Below are positions 19,047 to 26,694 of a stretch of DNA of 64,000 bases, piece after piece. The DNA lies in NCBI RefSeq assembly GCF_002005305.1, contig NZ_CP014782.1, positions 4,154,001-4,218,000 on the forward strand, given 5' to 3'. Below the pieces are notes generated by a model. The model had not been told where the DNA came from. It did no database searches and was given only the letters and a program-made list of their open reading frames with translations. A program made the translations under genes and the position numbers. Each line of letters starts with the position of its first letter. Within the stretch, counting starts at the first letter, position 1. The DNA comes from Shewanella psychrophila (GTDB taxonomy: Bacteria; Pseudomonadota; Gammaproteobacteria; Enterobacterales; Shewanellaceae).

Positions 19047-19224
19047 ACGGAGATACGGGTTATTTGCGATACCTATATTAGATCACAACTCATTACTGAT
19101 TGGTATAACAACGGCTGAATTCAACTCGATTGTAGTAATTCGTTAAACCGATCTGGGGTTGATTATCTAATGCCCAATCGTAGAAACTCTGATCATTAAG
19201 CGGGTTTAAAGTGCCTAGGATGAA

Positions 19225-19242
19225 TAATACCAATCGGTATAA
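19225..19242. repeat. Dispersed palindromic motif, copy A
   Basis: TAATACCAATCGGTATAA, the exact reverse complement of the copy at 33746-33763. It lies between the insertion sequences and the tRNA operon terminator. Confidence 0.6.
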
Positions 19243-19287
19243 GAAAATGGTAAGGCTAGTGAAAAGGAGCGAGTAAAGATCAGATAC

Positions 19288-19312
19288 AAAAAAACCACCT
19301 TTCAGTGGTTTA
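19288..19312 (-). terminator. Terminator of the Ala/Glu tRNA operon
   Basis: On the minus strand, AAACCAC and GTGGTTT flank a six-base loop and are followed by a T-run. It lies about 40 bp beyond the last tRNA-Ala and is a convincing end for the whole tRNA transcript. Confidence 0.85.
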
Positions 19313-19353
19313 GATGTCTGCCCTAATCTATTCAGATAAAAGCAAGATATAGA

Positions 19354-19429
19354 TGGTGGAGCCTAGCGGGATCGAACCGCTGACCTCAACACTGCCAGTG
19401 TTGCGCTCTCCCAGCTGAGCTAAGGCCCC
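19354..19429 (-). tRNA. tRNA-Ala(GGC), distal copy
   Basis: A 76-nt cloverleaf including an encoded CCA. The anticodon stem CAACA/TGTTG encloses the loop CTGGCAG, giving anticodon GGC. The acceptor begins GGGGCC. Last gene of the operon. Confidence 0.95.
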
Positions 19430-19468
19430 ATTTCATGCACTGGAATATAAGCATGAAACTTTGAAAAT

Positions 19469-19544
19469 TGGTATCCCCAAGGGGATTCGAACCCCTGTTA
19501 CCGCCGTGAAAGGGCGGTGTCCTAGGCCTCTAGACGATGGGGAC
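19469..19544 (-). tRNA. tRNA-Glu(TTC), copy 4 in transcription order
   Basis: A 76-nt tRNA with encoded CCA. Anticodon stem CCGCC/GGCGG with loop CTTTCAC, anticodon TTC. The sequence appears identical to the other three copies. Confidence 0.96.
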
Positions 19545-19694
19545 CCGGACTTTTATTGTTTAGACTCTATAAATAAAGAGCTTATAGGCTAATACTCAAA
19601 GGCGTGAGTAAGAGCGGTACATGTCGATTCACTGGCTCGTTAAAGAGTGAGTCTTTTCACATTTAACCGAATAAACATCAGTTAAAAAGAAATG

Positions 19695-19770
19695 TGGTAT
19701 CCCCAAGGGGATTCGAACCCCTGTTACCGCCGTGAAAGGGCGGTGTCCTAGGCCTCTAGACGATGGGGAC
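19695..19770 (-). tRNA. tRNA-Glu(TTC), copy 3
   Basis: Same 76-nt tRNA with anticodon TTC and encoded CCA. The spacer to the next copy contains the conserved block ending GAGTAAGAGCGGTACAT. Confidence 0.96.
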
Positions 19771-19907
19771 CCGGACTTTTATTCTTTAAACTCTATAAAT
19801 AAAGAGCTTATAGGCTAATACTCAAAGGCGTGAGTAAGAGCGGTACATTTTACCCAAACTGGGTGCCTTTCAAATCATTCAGGCAAAAAGCCAAATAACT
19901 GAAAGAT

Positions 19908-19983
19908 TGGTATCCCCAAGGGGATTCGAACCCCTGTTACCGCCGTGAAAGGGCGGTGTCCTAGGCCTCTAGACGATGGGGAC
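19908..19983 (-). tRNA. tRNA-Glu(TTC), copy 2
   Basis: Same 76-nt tRNA with anticodon TTC and encoded CCA. Confidence 0.96.
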
Positions 19984-20121
19984 CCGGACTTTTATTGTTT
20001 AGACTCTATAAATAAAGAGCTTATAGGCTAATACTCAAAGGCGTGAATAAGAGCGGTACATTTTACCCAAACTGGGTGCCTTTCAAATCATTCAGGCAAA
20101 AAGCCAAATAACTGAAAAGAT

Positions 20122-20197
20122 TGGTATCCCCAAGGGGATTCGAACCCCTGTTACCGCCGTGAAAGGGCGGTGTCCTAGGCCTCTAGACGATGGGGAC
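20122..20197 (-). tRNA. tRNA-Glu(TTC), copy 1
   Basis: Same 76-nt tRNA with anticodon TTC and encoded CCA; first of the four Glu copies, following the proximal tRNA-Ala. Confidence 0.96.
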
Positions 20198-20348
20198 CCG
20201 GACATTTATTCTTTAAACTCTATAAATAAAGAGTTGCCTATAAGTTTGAAGCCGAAGGCTATGGATTCAAACTTAACCTACTCAATCCTACTAGACTCTA
20301 GGGTAGGTTCTTATTGTTTAGACTCTATTAAGAAAAGAGTTCGTTAGA

Positions 20349-20424
20349 TGGTGGAGCCTAGCGGGATCGAACCGCTGACCTCAACACTGCCAGTGTTGCG
20401 CTCTCCCAGCTGAGCTAAGGCCCC
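20349..20424 (-). tRNA. tRNA-Ala(GGC), proximal copy
   Basis: A 76-nt tRNA identical in sequence to the distal copy, with anticodon GGC and encoded CCA. First gene of the operon, about 75 bp downstream of a consensus promoter. Confidence 0.95.
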
Positions 20425-20497
20425 TCACTAACGATAAAACTACACTTTCGAGTGTGCTACTAAGCTTTTGCTTCGTTGTGTCTCAAGTGCGTGGCGC

Positions 20498-20526
20498 ATT
20501 CTATGCAGCACACCCAAAAGTGTCAA
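20498..20526 (-). promoter_or_regulatory. Sigma-70 promoter of the Ala/Glu tRNA operon
   Basis: On the minus strand, a perfect -35 TTGACA, 17 bp spacing and -10 TAGAAT, then a GC-rich discriminator (GCGCC) typical of stringently controlled stable-RNA promoters. It begins only 9 bp beyond the gltX stop codon. Confidence 0.88.
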
Positions 20527-20534
20527 CTCGTTTT

Positions 20535-21944
20535 TTAGGAATTTATTCTATTTGCTACAAATTCAATCGCTTTGGAGATTCTTTGCTCGCAACGAGCCTT
20601 TCCAACCAAGAATAAGGTCAAATCAACAGCAGGAGACATCCCAGCTCCCGTGACGGCAACACGTAAAGGCATACCGACTTTACCCATTCCTACTTCTAAT
20701 TCAGCAGCTGTATCTTCAATTGTTTGATGGATTCCTTCTAAGGTCCACTCATTTAACTCAGTCAATTTCTTTTGAACTAGTTGCAGAGGCTCCATAGCGA
20801 CCCCTCTAAGGTGCTTTTTAGCCGCTGTTGCATCAAAGTCGTCAAAATCTTCAAAAAAGTAACGACTCGATGTCGCCATCTCCTTCAATGTTTTTGCACG
20901 TTCCGCTAAAGCAGTGACGACATCAGATAACACAGGACCATTACTGGTATCGATACTTTGATCTGTCATATGCCATTCTAATTGCTTAGCAACATATTCA
21001 GGAGCAAGCTCCTTTATATAGTGTTGGTTTAACCAGATCAGCTTTTCGGTATTAAATGCTGAAGCAGCCTTATTGATATCTTCAAGCTTAAAGAGTTGCT
21101 TCATCTCATCGAGAGAGAAGATTTCTTGATCGCCATGTGACCAACCTAAACGCACTAAATAGTTAAGCAGTGCTTCTGGCAAGTAACCATCATCACGATA
21201 TTGCATGACACCAACAGCACCATGACGCTTAGAAAGCTTGGCACCATCATCACCTAAAATCATAGCTACGTGTGCATATTCAGGAATCGGAGCACCTAAT
21301 GCTTTTAGAATGTTGATTTGACGAGGAGTGTTATTAATATGGTCTTCACCTCGAACGACACACGTAATCCCCATATCCCAATCATCAACTACGACACAGA
21401 AGTTATAAGTAGGCGTTCCCTCAGTACGAGCGATAATAAGATCATCTAGTTCTGAGTTAGCGATTTCAATTCGACCACGAACATGATCATCGAAAACTAC
21501 ACTGCCCTCAGTTGGATTTTTAAATCGGATAACAAAAGGCTCATCTGTATTACGCGGAGCCAGATCCCGACAACAACCATCGTACTTTTGACTCTCGCCA
21601 TTAGCGGCCTGTTCTTCACGCATTTTCTCGATGCGCTCACGAGAACAGTAACATTTATAAGCACTGCCCTTATCTAACATCTGAGCAATAATTTCATTGT
21701 ATCGGTCGAAACGTTTTGTCTGGTAATAAGGTCCCTGATCCCAATTAAGCCCTAGCCACTCCATTCCATCAAGAATTGCCTCGCATGCTTCCGGTGTTGA
21801 ACGTTCAATGTCAGTATCTTCGATGCGAAGAACAAACTCACCGCTATTGGCACGAGCATATAGCCATGAATAAAGAGCAGTACGAGCACCACCAACATGT
21901 AAAAAACCGGTAGGGCTTGGAGCAAAACGCGTCTTAGTTGTCAT
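20535..21944 (-). CDS. gltX: Glutamyl-tRNA synthetase
   Basis: A class I aminoacyl-tRNA synthetase charging tRNA-Glu. Signatures: the HIGH-box region APSPTGFLHVGGARTALY at the N-terminus, zinc-type cysteines around CYCSRERIEKM, RGEDHINNTPRQI, and the KMSKS-like KLSKR loop at about residue 240. The length of about 469 is normal. I chose the ATG at 21944 (MTTKTRF) over the GTG nine bases upstream, because it matches the usual GltX start. The cognate tRNA-Glu operon begins immediately downstream on the same strand from its own promoter. Confidence 0.96.
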   Translation of the reverse strand: MTTKTRFAPSPTGFLHVGGARTALYSWLYARANSGEFVLRIEDTDIERSTPEACEAILDGMEWLGLNWDQGPYYQTKRFDRYNEIIAQMLDKGSAYKCYCSRERIEKMREEQAANGESQKYDGCCRDLAPRNTDEPFVIRFKNPTEGSVVFDDHVRGRIEIANSELDDLIIARTEGTPTYNFCVVVDDWDMGITCVVRGEDHINNTPRQINILKALGAPIPEYAHVAMILGDDGAKLSKRHGAVGVMQYRDDGYLPEALLNYLVRLGWSHGDQEIFSLDEMKQLFKLEDINKAASAFNTEKLIWLNQHYIKELAPEYVAKQLEWHMTDQSIDTSNGPVLSDVVTALAERAKTLKEMATSSRYFFEDFDDFDATAAKKHLRGVAMEPLQLVQKKLTELNEWTLEGIHQTIEDTAAELEVGMGKVGMPLRVAVTGAGMSPAVDLTLFLVGKARCEQRISKAIEFVANRINS

Positions 21945-22009
21945 AATGGACACTAACCTATATAGAAAAGTCTAAATTCTAGACTGTACCAATGAATGTG
22001 GCGCATATT

Positions 22010-22468
22010 CTAACAGCCAAATAGCCTTAGGGAAATTGCCAATGCTAAGAACCTTACCCGCACCTCGTTTAGATCGCCATTAACTCGCTCAGTGCTTTAT
22101 TTGGACCTAGCACTACTAGCACCAAATATAGACTTTGGGTAAATGCACAATTGAGGAATTAGCTTAGCTATTTTCCATCATAAAAATAGCAGCATTCGAT
22201 TCAATGAGTTTTCACTTCATCTCTATCAACACGAATATCTAACGTTCATCGTTTATCTAATTCCCCCCTTAGGCATTTAAAGCTCAACATAGACATGCTC
22301 AGTCTGTATTTGGGCTTATATATGAACACTCGAATCTTTATTTCTAGTTAGAAACGATCCAACAGCTATTGATTTGAATGATTTATCCTCATCTCAAGCC
22401 TGCTTTGGATAACAATGCACCAGTCAGTGTAAAATAACACCGGACACGCGTTTTTATCTAAAAAACCG
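22010..22468. other. Intergenic region between gltX and the tRNA-Val cluster
   Basis: About 460 bp of AT-rich sequence between divergent transcription units. I see no credible ORF, RNA fold or repeat here beyond the tRNA-Val promoter at its right edge. The gltX promoter should lie near its left edge but no clear hexamer pair stands out. Confidence 0.5.
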
Positions 22469-22496
22469 TTGACACTAAATCGTTCCCCCCTATAAT
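22469..22496 (+). promoter_or_regulatory. Sigma-70 promoter of the tRNA-Val cluster
   Basis: TTGACA, 16 bp, TATAAT, followed by a GC-rich discriminator (ACGGCCCC) and the first tRNA-Val 17 bp downstream. Near-consensus, as expected for a stringently regulated tRNA operon. Confidence 0.92.
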
Positions 22497-22513
22497 ACGG
22501 CCCCACACAGCGA

Positions 22514-22589
22514 GGTCGATTAGCTCAGCTGGGAGAGCACCTCCCTTACAAGGAGGGGGTCACTGGTTCGAGCCCAGTATCGACCACCA
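22514..22589 (+). tRNA. tRNA-Val(TAC), copy 1
   Basis: A 76-nt tRNA with encoded CCA. Anticodon stem CTCCC/GAGGG and loop TTACAAG, anticodon TAC. Confidence 0.96.
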
Positions 22590-22635
22590 TATTTCTGTTT
22601 TTCTTGAAATACACTGTGTTATAAAGAAAGTCCCA

Positions 22636-22711
22636 GGTCGATTAGCTCAGCTGGGAGAGCACCTCCCTTACAAGGAGGGGGTCACTGGTTCGAGCCCAGT
22701 ATCGACCACCA
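22636..22711 (+). tRNA. tRNA-Val(TAC), copy 2
   Basis: Identical to copy 1. Preceded by AAGTCCCA, also found before copy 3, indicating duplication with flank. Confidence 0.96.
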
Positions 22712-22759
22712 TTTTCTTGGTTCAGACTAAGAAAATACACAGTAAAATTGAAAGTCCCA

Positions 22760-22835
22760 GGTCGATTAGCTCAGCTGGGAGAGCACCTCCCTTACAAGGA
22801 GGGGGTCACTGGTTCGAGCCCAGTATCGACCACCA
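22760..22835 (+). tRNA. tRNA-Val(TAC), copy 3
   Basis: Identical to copies 1 and 2, with the same AAGTCCCA flank. No clear terminator is visible after it. Confidence 0.96.
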
Positions 22836-23043
22836 TTTCAATCCCCTAAGTAACAAACCACTTCAACATTATCTCAATTAATAAAATCATTTAGACTCTA
22901 ACTCCATAGCAAACTTCGATGACCTTTATTTATCGAATAACGCAGCTAGTCGCTATAACATTTCCCAATATGAAAGTCATTACAGCCCCATTCTACCTGT
23001 GTTCAACTATTCTTCAGATATAACATAAATTGAGATCTATCCT

Positions 23044-23271
23044 ATGGCAGATGTCAGTCAATCCGCCTCCCTGAGCAGCATAGCAGCTTACCTTAAGCTC
23101 ACTCATGATTGTGATGAAGCAACTGCACTAGTTGAAGCGAAAGAAGTCATGCAAAATCTCGTGAGCATGAGACAGAAAGGGTTTATCACTGGTTGGTATT
23201 TCGATGAACATGGTCACTTGGAATTACTCCCGAGTGACGCTATCTCCAAACGAATTAATCCAGAAAAATAA
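23044..23271 (+). CDS. Small conserved-looking protein of unknown function
   Basis: A 75-residue acidic, soluble protein I do not recognise. It looks mostly helical up to about residue 50 (SIAAYLKLTHDCDEATALVEAKEVMQNLVSM), followed by FITGWYFDEHGHLELLPSDAI, which may form a short beta-hairpin. It is monocistronic, with a perfect terminator 20 bp after its stop, which supports it as a real gene. No function can be assigned. Confidence 0.6.
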   Translation: MADVSQSASLSSIAAYLKLTHDCDEATALVEAKEVMQNLVSMRQKGFITGWYFDEHGHLELLPSDAISKRINPEK

Positions 23272-23291
23272 CGAGCGACAGTTCCTCCCCC

Positions 23292-23330
23292 AGATTAAGT
23301 AAACATTAAACTTTACTTAATCTATTTTTG
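23292..23330 (+). terminator. Rho-independent terminator
   Basis: A perfect 12-bp stem, AGATTAAGTAAA with TTTACTTAATCT, around an eight-base loop, followed by ATTTTTG. It separates the small gene from the MFS gene. Confidence 0.85.
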
Positions 23331-23343
23331 GTGCAATAGTAAA

Positions 23344-24642
23344 ATGACTTTCAGCAAAGAAGCTATCTATATGAGTCAATTTCAGGAAAGCCAGGCCCGT
23401 TTACAACCGATAACTTCGGACTCAAAAAATGAGAAACGAAACGGCAATAAAATCCTATCCATAACCCTATTGGTCACCTTGATCAGTGTTGCCGGCATAG
23501 CCCTACCCTATCCAATCTTGGCCCCGCTGTTTGCTGAAGGAACCTCACCACTGACCCAATTCTTAAATCTACCTTCTGAGCTGCTCTTAGGCATAGTATT
23601 AGGTATCTACCCACTAGGAATTATCATAGGGAGTAGCGTTATTGGTGCTATCTCAGATAATTACGGCCGTAAAAGATTACTGACTCTAACGCTATTGGGC
23701 AGCGCTGTAGGATATAGTTTAACGGCTATTGCCGCCGTTTCTGAGAACTTTCTACTTTTCTGTCTCGCCCGCTTACTCACAGGCTTATGTGAAGGCAATA
23801 TCTCCATTGCCCGTGCAATTGCCGCCGACCTGCACCCCATCATAGACAAGACGCGTAGTTTTTCTCTAATAAGCTCTATGGGATATGGCGGCTACCTACT
23901 CGGCCCCTTAGCTGGGGGATACCTCATTATGGCTGGTATAGATATGGTATTTTGGGTGGCAGCACTCGCCTGCCTGATCTGCGCTCTAATCAGCCATTCT
24001 TTACTGCCTAAGAGCTTAAATAAACGCGACAAACATGCGGAAACAGGATCAAGCCTTTCTCTGTTATCTCAGCCAGATTTGAGGCGTTTCTTCCTGCTCT
24101 ACCTTTTCTTGACCATGGGCGTCAATCTTTACTATGAGTATTATCCCCTACACTTGGTAAGAGAGTTTGGCTATCTTCCTGTCGATATCAGCTGGGCAAC
24201 CGTATTTCTGACTACATGTATGATATTAACGAGTATTTTTATTAATCCCATCATACAAAAGAAGCTAGATCACCCTCATGCTGGCCTAATGGGAATACTC
24301 ATTTTCGGCTCAGCCCTTGCCGCTTTACCCTTTATGGTCAGTCAGGCTTATCTGATCACATTTGCCTTAATGGGAGCCGGTATCGCCATTTACAACGGCT
24401 TTCTCCCCTCTTACCTTTCACATTCCTATGAGAACCGGGCTCAAGGCAAACTCATGGGTATGTTAGTAACCATTTTCTGTCTGGGTAACTTGCTCGCAGC
24501 CTTAATTGGCGGGTTGGTTTCTATGTTTGATGTGAAGTGGGCACTACTCTTGGGGTCATCAATTACCTTCACGGCAGGCATCATCTTCTATCATGGACAC
24601 TTTAAGGCAAAGATTTGGCCTTTTGTTGAAAAGCAAGCATAA
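23344..24642 (+). CDS. MFS transporter
   Basis: A 432-residue, twelve-segment major facilitator with the loop 2-3 signature GAISDNYGRKRLLTLTLLG and a related motif after TM8. It is closest in appearance to drug:H+ antiporter-type carriers; the substrate is unknown. The first ATG (23344) lies right behind a terminator without a ribosome-binding site. The ATG at 23371 (MSQFQESQ) is a plausible alternative, making 423 residues. Bounded by terminators on both sides, so monocistronic. Confidence 0.82.
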   Translation: MTFSKEAIYMSQFQESQARLQPITSDSKNEKRNGNKILSITLLVTLISVAGIALPYPILAPLFAEGTSPLTQFLNLPSELLLGIVLGIYPLGIIIGSSVIGAISDNYGRKRLLTLTLLGSAVGYSLTAIAAVSENFLLFCLARLLTGLCEGNISIARAIAADLHPIIDKTRSFSLISSMGYGGYLLGPLAGGYLIMAGIDMVFWVAALACLICALISHSLLPKSLNKRDKHAETGSSLSLLSQPDLRRFFLLYLFLTMGVNLYYEYYPLHLVREFGYLPVDISWATVFLTTCMILTSIFINPIIQKKLDHPHAGLMGILIFGSALAALPFMVSQAYLITFALMGAGIAIYNGFLPSYLSHSYENRAQGKLMGMLVTIFCLGNLLAALIGGLVSMFDVKWALLLGSSITFTAGIIFYHGHFKAKIWPFVEKQA

Positions 24643-24671
24643 CTCCTCCCTAAACATCTATCTCTAACACA

Positions 24672-24715
24672 AACTAATGGGTGGCCTACCACCCATTAGT
24701 TACTTGATTTTGTGC
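24672..24715 (+). terminator. Rho-independent terminator after the MFS gene
   Basis: A perfect 13-bp stem, AACTAATGGGTGG with CCACCCATTAGTT, around a CCTA loop, followed by a moderately T-rich tail. Confidence 0.75.
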
Positions 24716-24801
24716 AGTTCATCACACATATAAAACTCTCATCCCCCAAAGCGAAACCTATAACACCTTGATAACCTGTTGATTACCGAACCGCTTCATT
24801 G

Positions 24802-24818
24802 TTGGCGTATACCTTGCA
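24802..24818 (+). promoter_or_regulatory. Sigma-54 promoter of dctPQM
   Basis: TTGGCGTATACCTTGCA has GG and GC exactly ten bases apart and the full TTGCA of the -12 element. DctD is a sigma-54 activator encoded downstream, so this promoter is expected. A small palindrome TGTG-N8-CACA at 24711-24726, about 80 bp upstream, is a candidate activator site. Transcription would begin near 24830, which excludes the ATG at 24828 as the dctP start. Confidence 0.85.
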
Positions 24819-24890
24819 ATTCATTATATGAAACTTCTCAGGGAAACTGAGCCGTATCCCACCAATAAAATGAAATTAAAGGGAAAACAG

Positions 24891-25922
24891 ATGACAATCA
24901 AGATACCAAGTCAGTCAAGCACCAAACTACAACCACTAAAAATACTCTCTAGCCTGATCACAGTCGCGGGCCTGCTAGTGAGTAGCATTAATGCTCTGGC
25001 GGCCCCCGTAGAGATAAAGTTCTCTCACGTGGTGGCAGAAAATACCCCAAAAGGTCAAATGGCACTCAAGTTCAAGGAGCTGGTTGAACAAAGATTACCC
25101 GGTGAATACCAGGTAAATGTCTTCCCTAACTCTCAACTATTTGGCGACAATAACGAAATATCAGCCCTGCTACTGGATGATATTCAGTTTGTTGCTCCCT
25201 CTCTGTCTAAATTCGAGCGATATACCAAAAAACTACAGATCTTCGATCTGCCCTTTCTGTTTGAAAATATGGATTCAGTTGACCGCTTCCAGCAGAGTGA
25301 TTCGGGCCTGAAACTGCTTAATGCCATGAAGCGAAAGGGCATAGTGGGATTAGGATACTTACATAATGGCATGAAACAATTCTCAGCCAGCAGCCCACTG
25401 GTAGTCCCATCGGATGCCAATGGCAAGAAATTTAGGATCATGGCATCAGATGTATTAGCCGCACAATTTCAAATTTTAAACGCCATTCCGGTGAAAAAAC
25501 CCTTCTCGGAAGTATTTACCTTGCTGCAAACACGTGCAATTGATGGACAAGAGAATACTTGGTCTAACATCTACTCTAAAAAATTCTATGAGGTTCAAGG
25601 GTATATCACAGAAAGCAACCATGGAGTTCTCGACTACATGGTGGTCACCTCTGACAGCTTCTGGAAAAGCTTACCCAATGACAAGCGTGAAATTATCAAG
25701 TCTTCACTCGATGAAGCGATAGCCTTTGGTAACAAAATTGCCGCGGCGAAAGTCAAAAAAGACAGGGAGGCTATTATCACCTCTAAACGTTCCGACGTTA
25801 TCGAATTAACCCCTCAGCAGAGAAGTCTTTGGGTAGAATCCATGAAGCCAGTTTGGGCCCAATTTGAGGCTAAAATTGGTAAAGACCTGATCCAAGCAGC
25901 CATCGAGTCAAACCGACAATAG
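24891..25922 (+). CDS. dctP: TRAP C4-dicarboxylate-binding periplasmic protein DctP
   Basis: The solute receptor of a tripartite ATP-independent periplasmic transporter. I use the ATG at 24891 (MTIKIPSQ), which has AAAGGGA seven bases upstream and lies after the sigma-54 start site; an upstream in-frame ATG at 24828 does not fit. A signal peptide ends near NALAAPVEIKFSH. Family features include the start of the mature domain (VEIKFSHVVAENTPKG), GYLHNGMKQFSA, the substrate-clamping Arg region GKKFRIMASDVLA, and GQENTWSNIYSKKF. First gene of dctPQM; the substrates are likely succinate, fumarate and malate. Confidence 0.92.
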   Translation: MTIKIPSQSSTKLQPLKILSSLITVAGLLVSSINALAAPVEIKFSHVVAENTPKGQMALKFKELVEQRLPGEYQVNVFPNSQLFGDNNEISALLLDDIQFVAPSLSKFERYTKKLQIFDLPFLFENMDSVDRFQQSDSGLKLLNAMKRKGIVGLGYLHNGMKQFSASSPLVVPSDANGKKFRIMASDVLAAQFQILNAIPVKKPFSEVFTLLQTRAIDGQENTWSNIYSKKFYEVQGYITESNHGVLDYMVVTSDSFWKSLPNDKREIIKSSLDEAIAFGNKIAAAKVKKDREAIITSKRSDVIELTPQQRSLWVESMKPVWAQFEAKIGKDLIQAAIESNRQ

Positions 25923-26025
25923 TTCGAACAAGCTGTAAATGAAAACAAAAATAAAATGAATGAAGGCGGCTCTATGCGAATCTATCACCAGAGCCGCGCT
26001 ATAACATTTTGGGAGCAAGGCTGTA

Positions 26026-26694
26026 ATGAATCGTTTATTTTCTCATTTTGAGGAGGGATTTCTAAATCTGTTAATCACTTCGATGACTCTACTGGTGTTT
26101 ATTGAGGTGATAGCACGTTTTTTCTTCAACACCGGGTTTCTGTGGATACAGGAGCTAACACTCACTATCTGTGCCTGGTTTGTCCTCTTTGGCATGTCAT
26201 ATGGCGTAAAAGTAGGTGCCCACATAGGTGTAGATGCTTTCGTGACTAAGCTTCCCAAGGGAGGAAGAAAACTAGCCGGCTTGATTGCCACCACCATATG
26301 TCTTATTTACTGCATCATGTTTCTTAAAGGCAGCTGGGATTACCTACTTAAAATGTATGAAGTTGGGATCCCCATGGAAGACCTTAACTTGCCTAGCCTA
26401 CTCATCCAAAACCTAGACCCGGACTTCGCTTGGGACACCTTACGCATAGACATAGAAGAGCCTGCCGTGCCTCTGTGGCTATCCCAAAGTATTTTAATAT
26501 TGGGTTTCGGATTACTTTTTTTGCGTTTTAGTGAACTCTTTATCGCCATTGCAACAAACAAGGCCGATGGTTTTACCTTAGCTGATGAGGCCGAAGATAG
26601 CATGCACCTTGCAGACACGGTCAAGGAGGCGCTAGGGCTAGATCAAGACAAACAAGATAAGCCTCTAAATCCTAATAATAAGGATGAAAAATAA
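26026..26694 (+). CDS. dctQ: TRAP transporter small permease DctQ
   Basis: A 222-residue protein with four membrane segments. Its core (FIEVIARFFFNTGFLWIQELT, GMSYGVKVGAHIGVDAFV) is the DctQ signature. It has a longer periplasmic loop than average (about residues 115-150) and an acidic, lysine-rich C-terminal tail. It pairs with DctM in the membrane. The stop overlaps the dctM start (TAATG), and it lies 103 bp after dctP. Confidence 0.9.
   Translation: MNRLFSHFEEGFLNLLITSMTLLVFIEVIARFFFNTGFLWIQELTLTICAWFVLFGMSYGVKVGAHIGVDAFVTKLPKGGRKLAGLIATTICLIYCIMFLKGSWDYLLKMYEVGIPMEDLNLPSLLIQNLDPDFAWDTLRIDIEEPAVPLWLSQSILILGFGLLFLRFSELFIAIATNKADGFTLADEAEDSMHLADTVKEALGLDQDKQDKPLNPNNKDEK

Larger units (their letters stand above)
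17998..19103 (-). mobile_element. IS630-family insertion sequence (TA target)
   Basis: A 1106-bp element bounded by TACCATTCC at the left and GATTGGTA at the right, each flanked by TA (17996-17997 and 19104-19105), the target used by IS630/Tc1-type transposases. It holds a transposase on the minus strand in two frames. It appears to sit in the 3' end of the neighbouring IS982-type element. The terminal repeats match poorly beyond the first six or so bases. Confidence 0.7.
17058..19165 (+). mobile_element. IS982-family element interrupted by an IS630-family element
   Basis: The outer element is inferred. Imperfect terminal repeats can be aligned: left GATTAACCTGAACTCGG at about 17058, and the reverse complement of right CCGATCTGGGGTTGATTATC at about 19147-19166 (12 of 19 positions). 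Removing the inserted 1106-bp element plus one TA leaves about 1000 bp, the usual IS982 size. The rejoined sequence also gives the transposase tail a stop codon. Exact ends and the target duplication are not established. Confidence 0.5.
19469..20230 (-). repeat. Tandemly duplicated tRNA-Glu plus spacer units
   Basis: The four tRNA-Glu genes start 226, 213 and 214 bp apart. Their spacers share long near-identical blocks (the CTCTATAAATAAAGAGC region and the block around ACCCAAACTGGGTGCC). The array therefore grew by duplication of whole tRNA-plus-spacer units, not by independent gains. Confidence 0.85.

Noticed and set aside
19354..20424. The tRNA cluster as an integration site for a genomic island
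   Set aside because: No integrase or direct repeats of tRNA 3' ends were found. The nearby mobile DNA is only the two insertion sequences.
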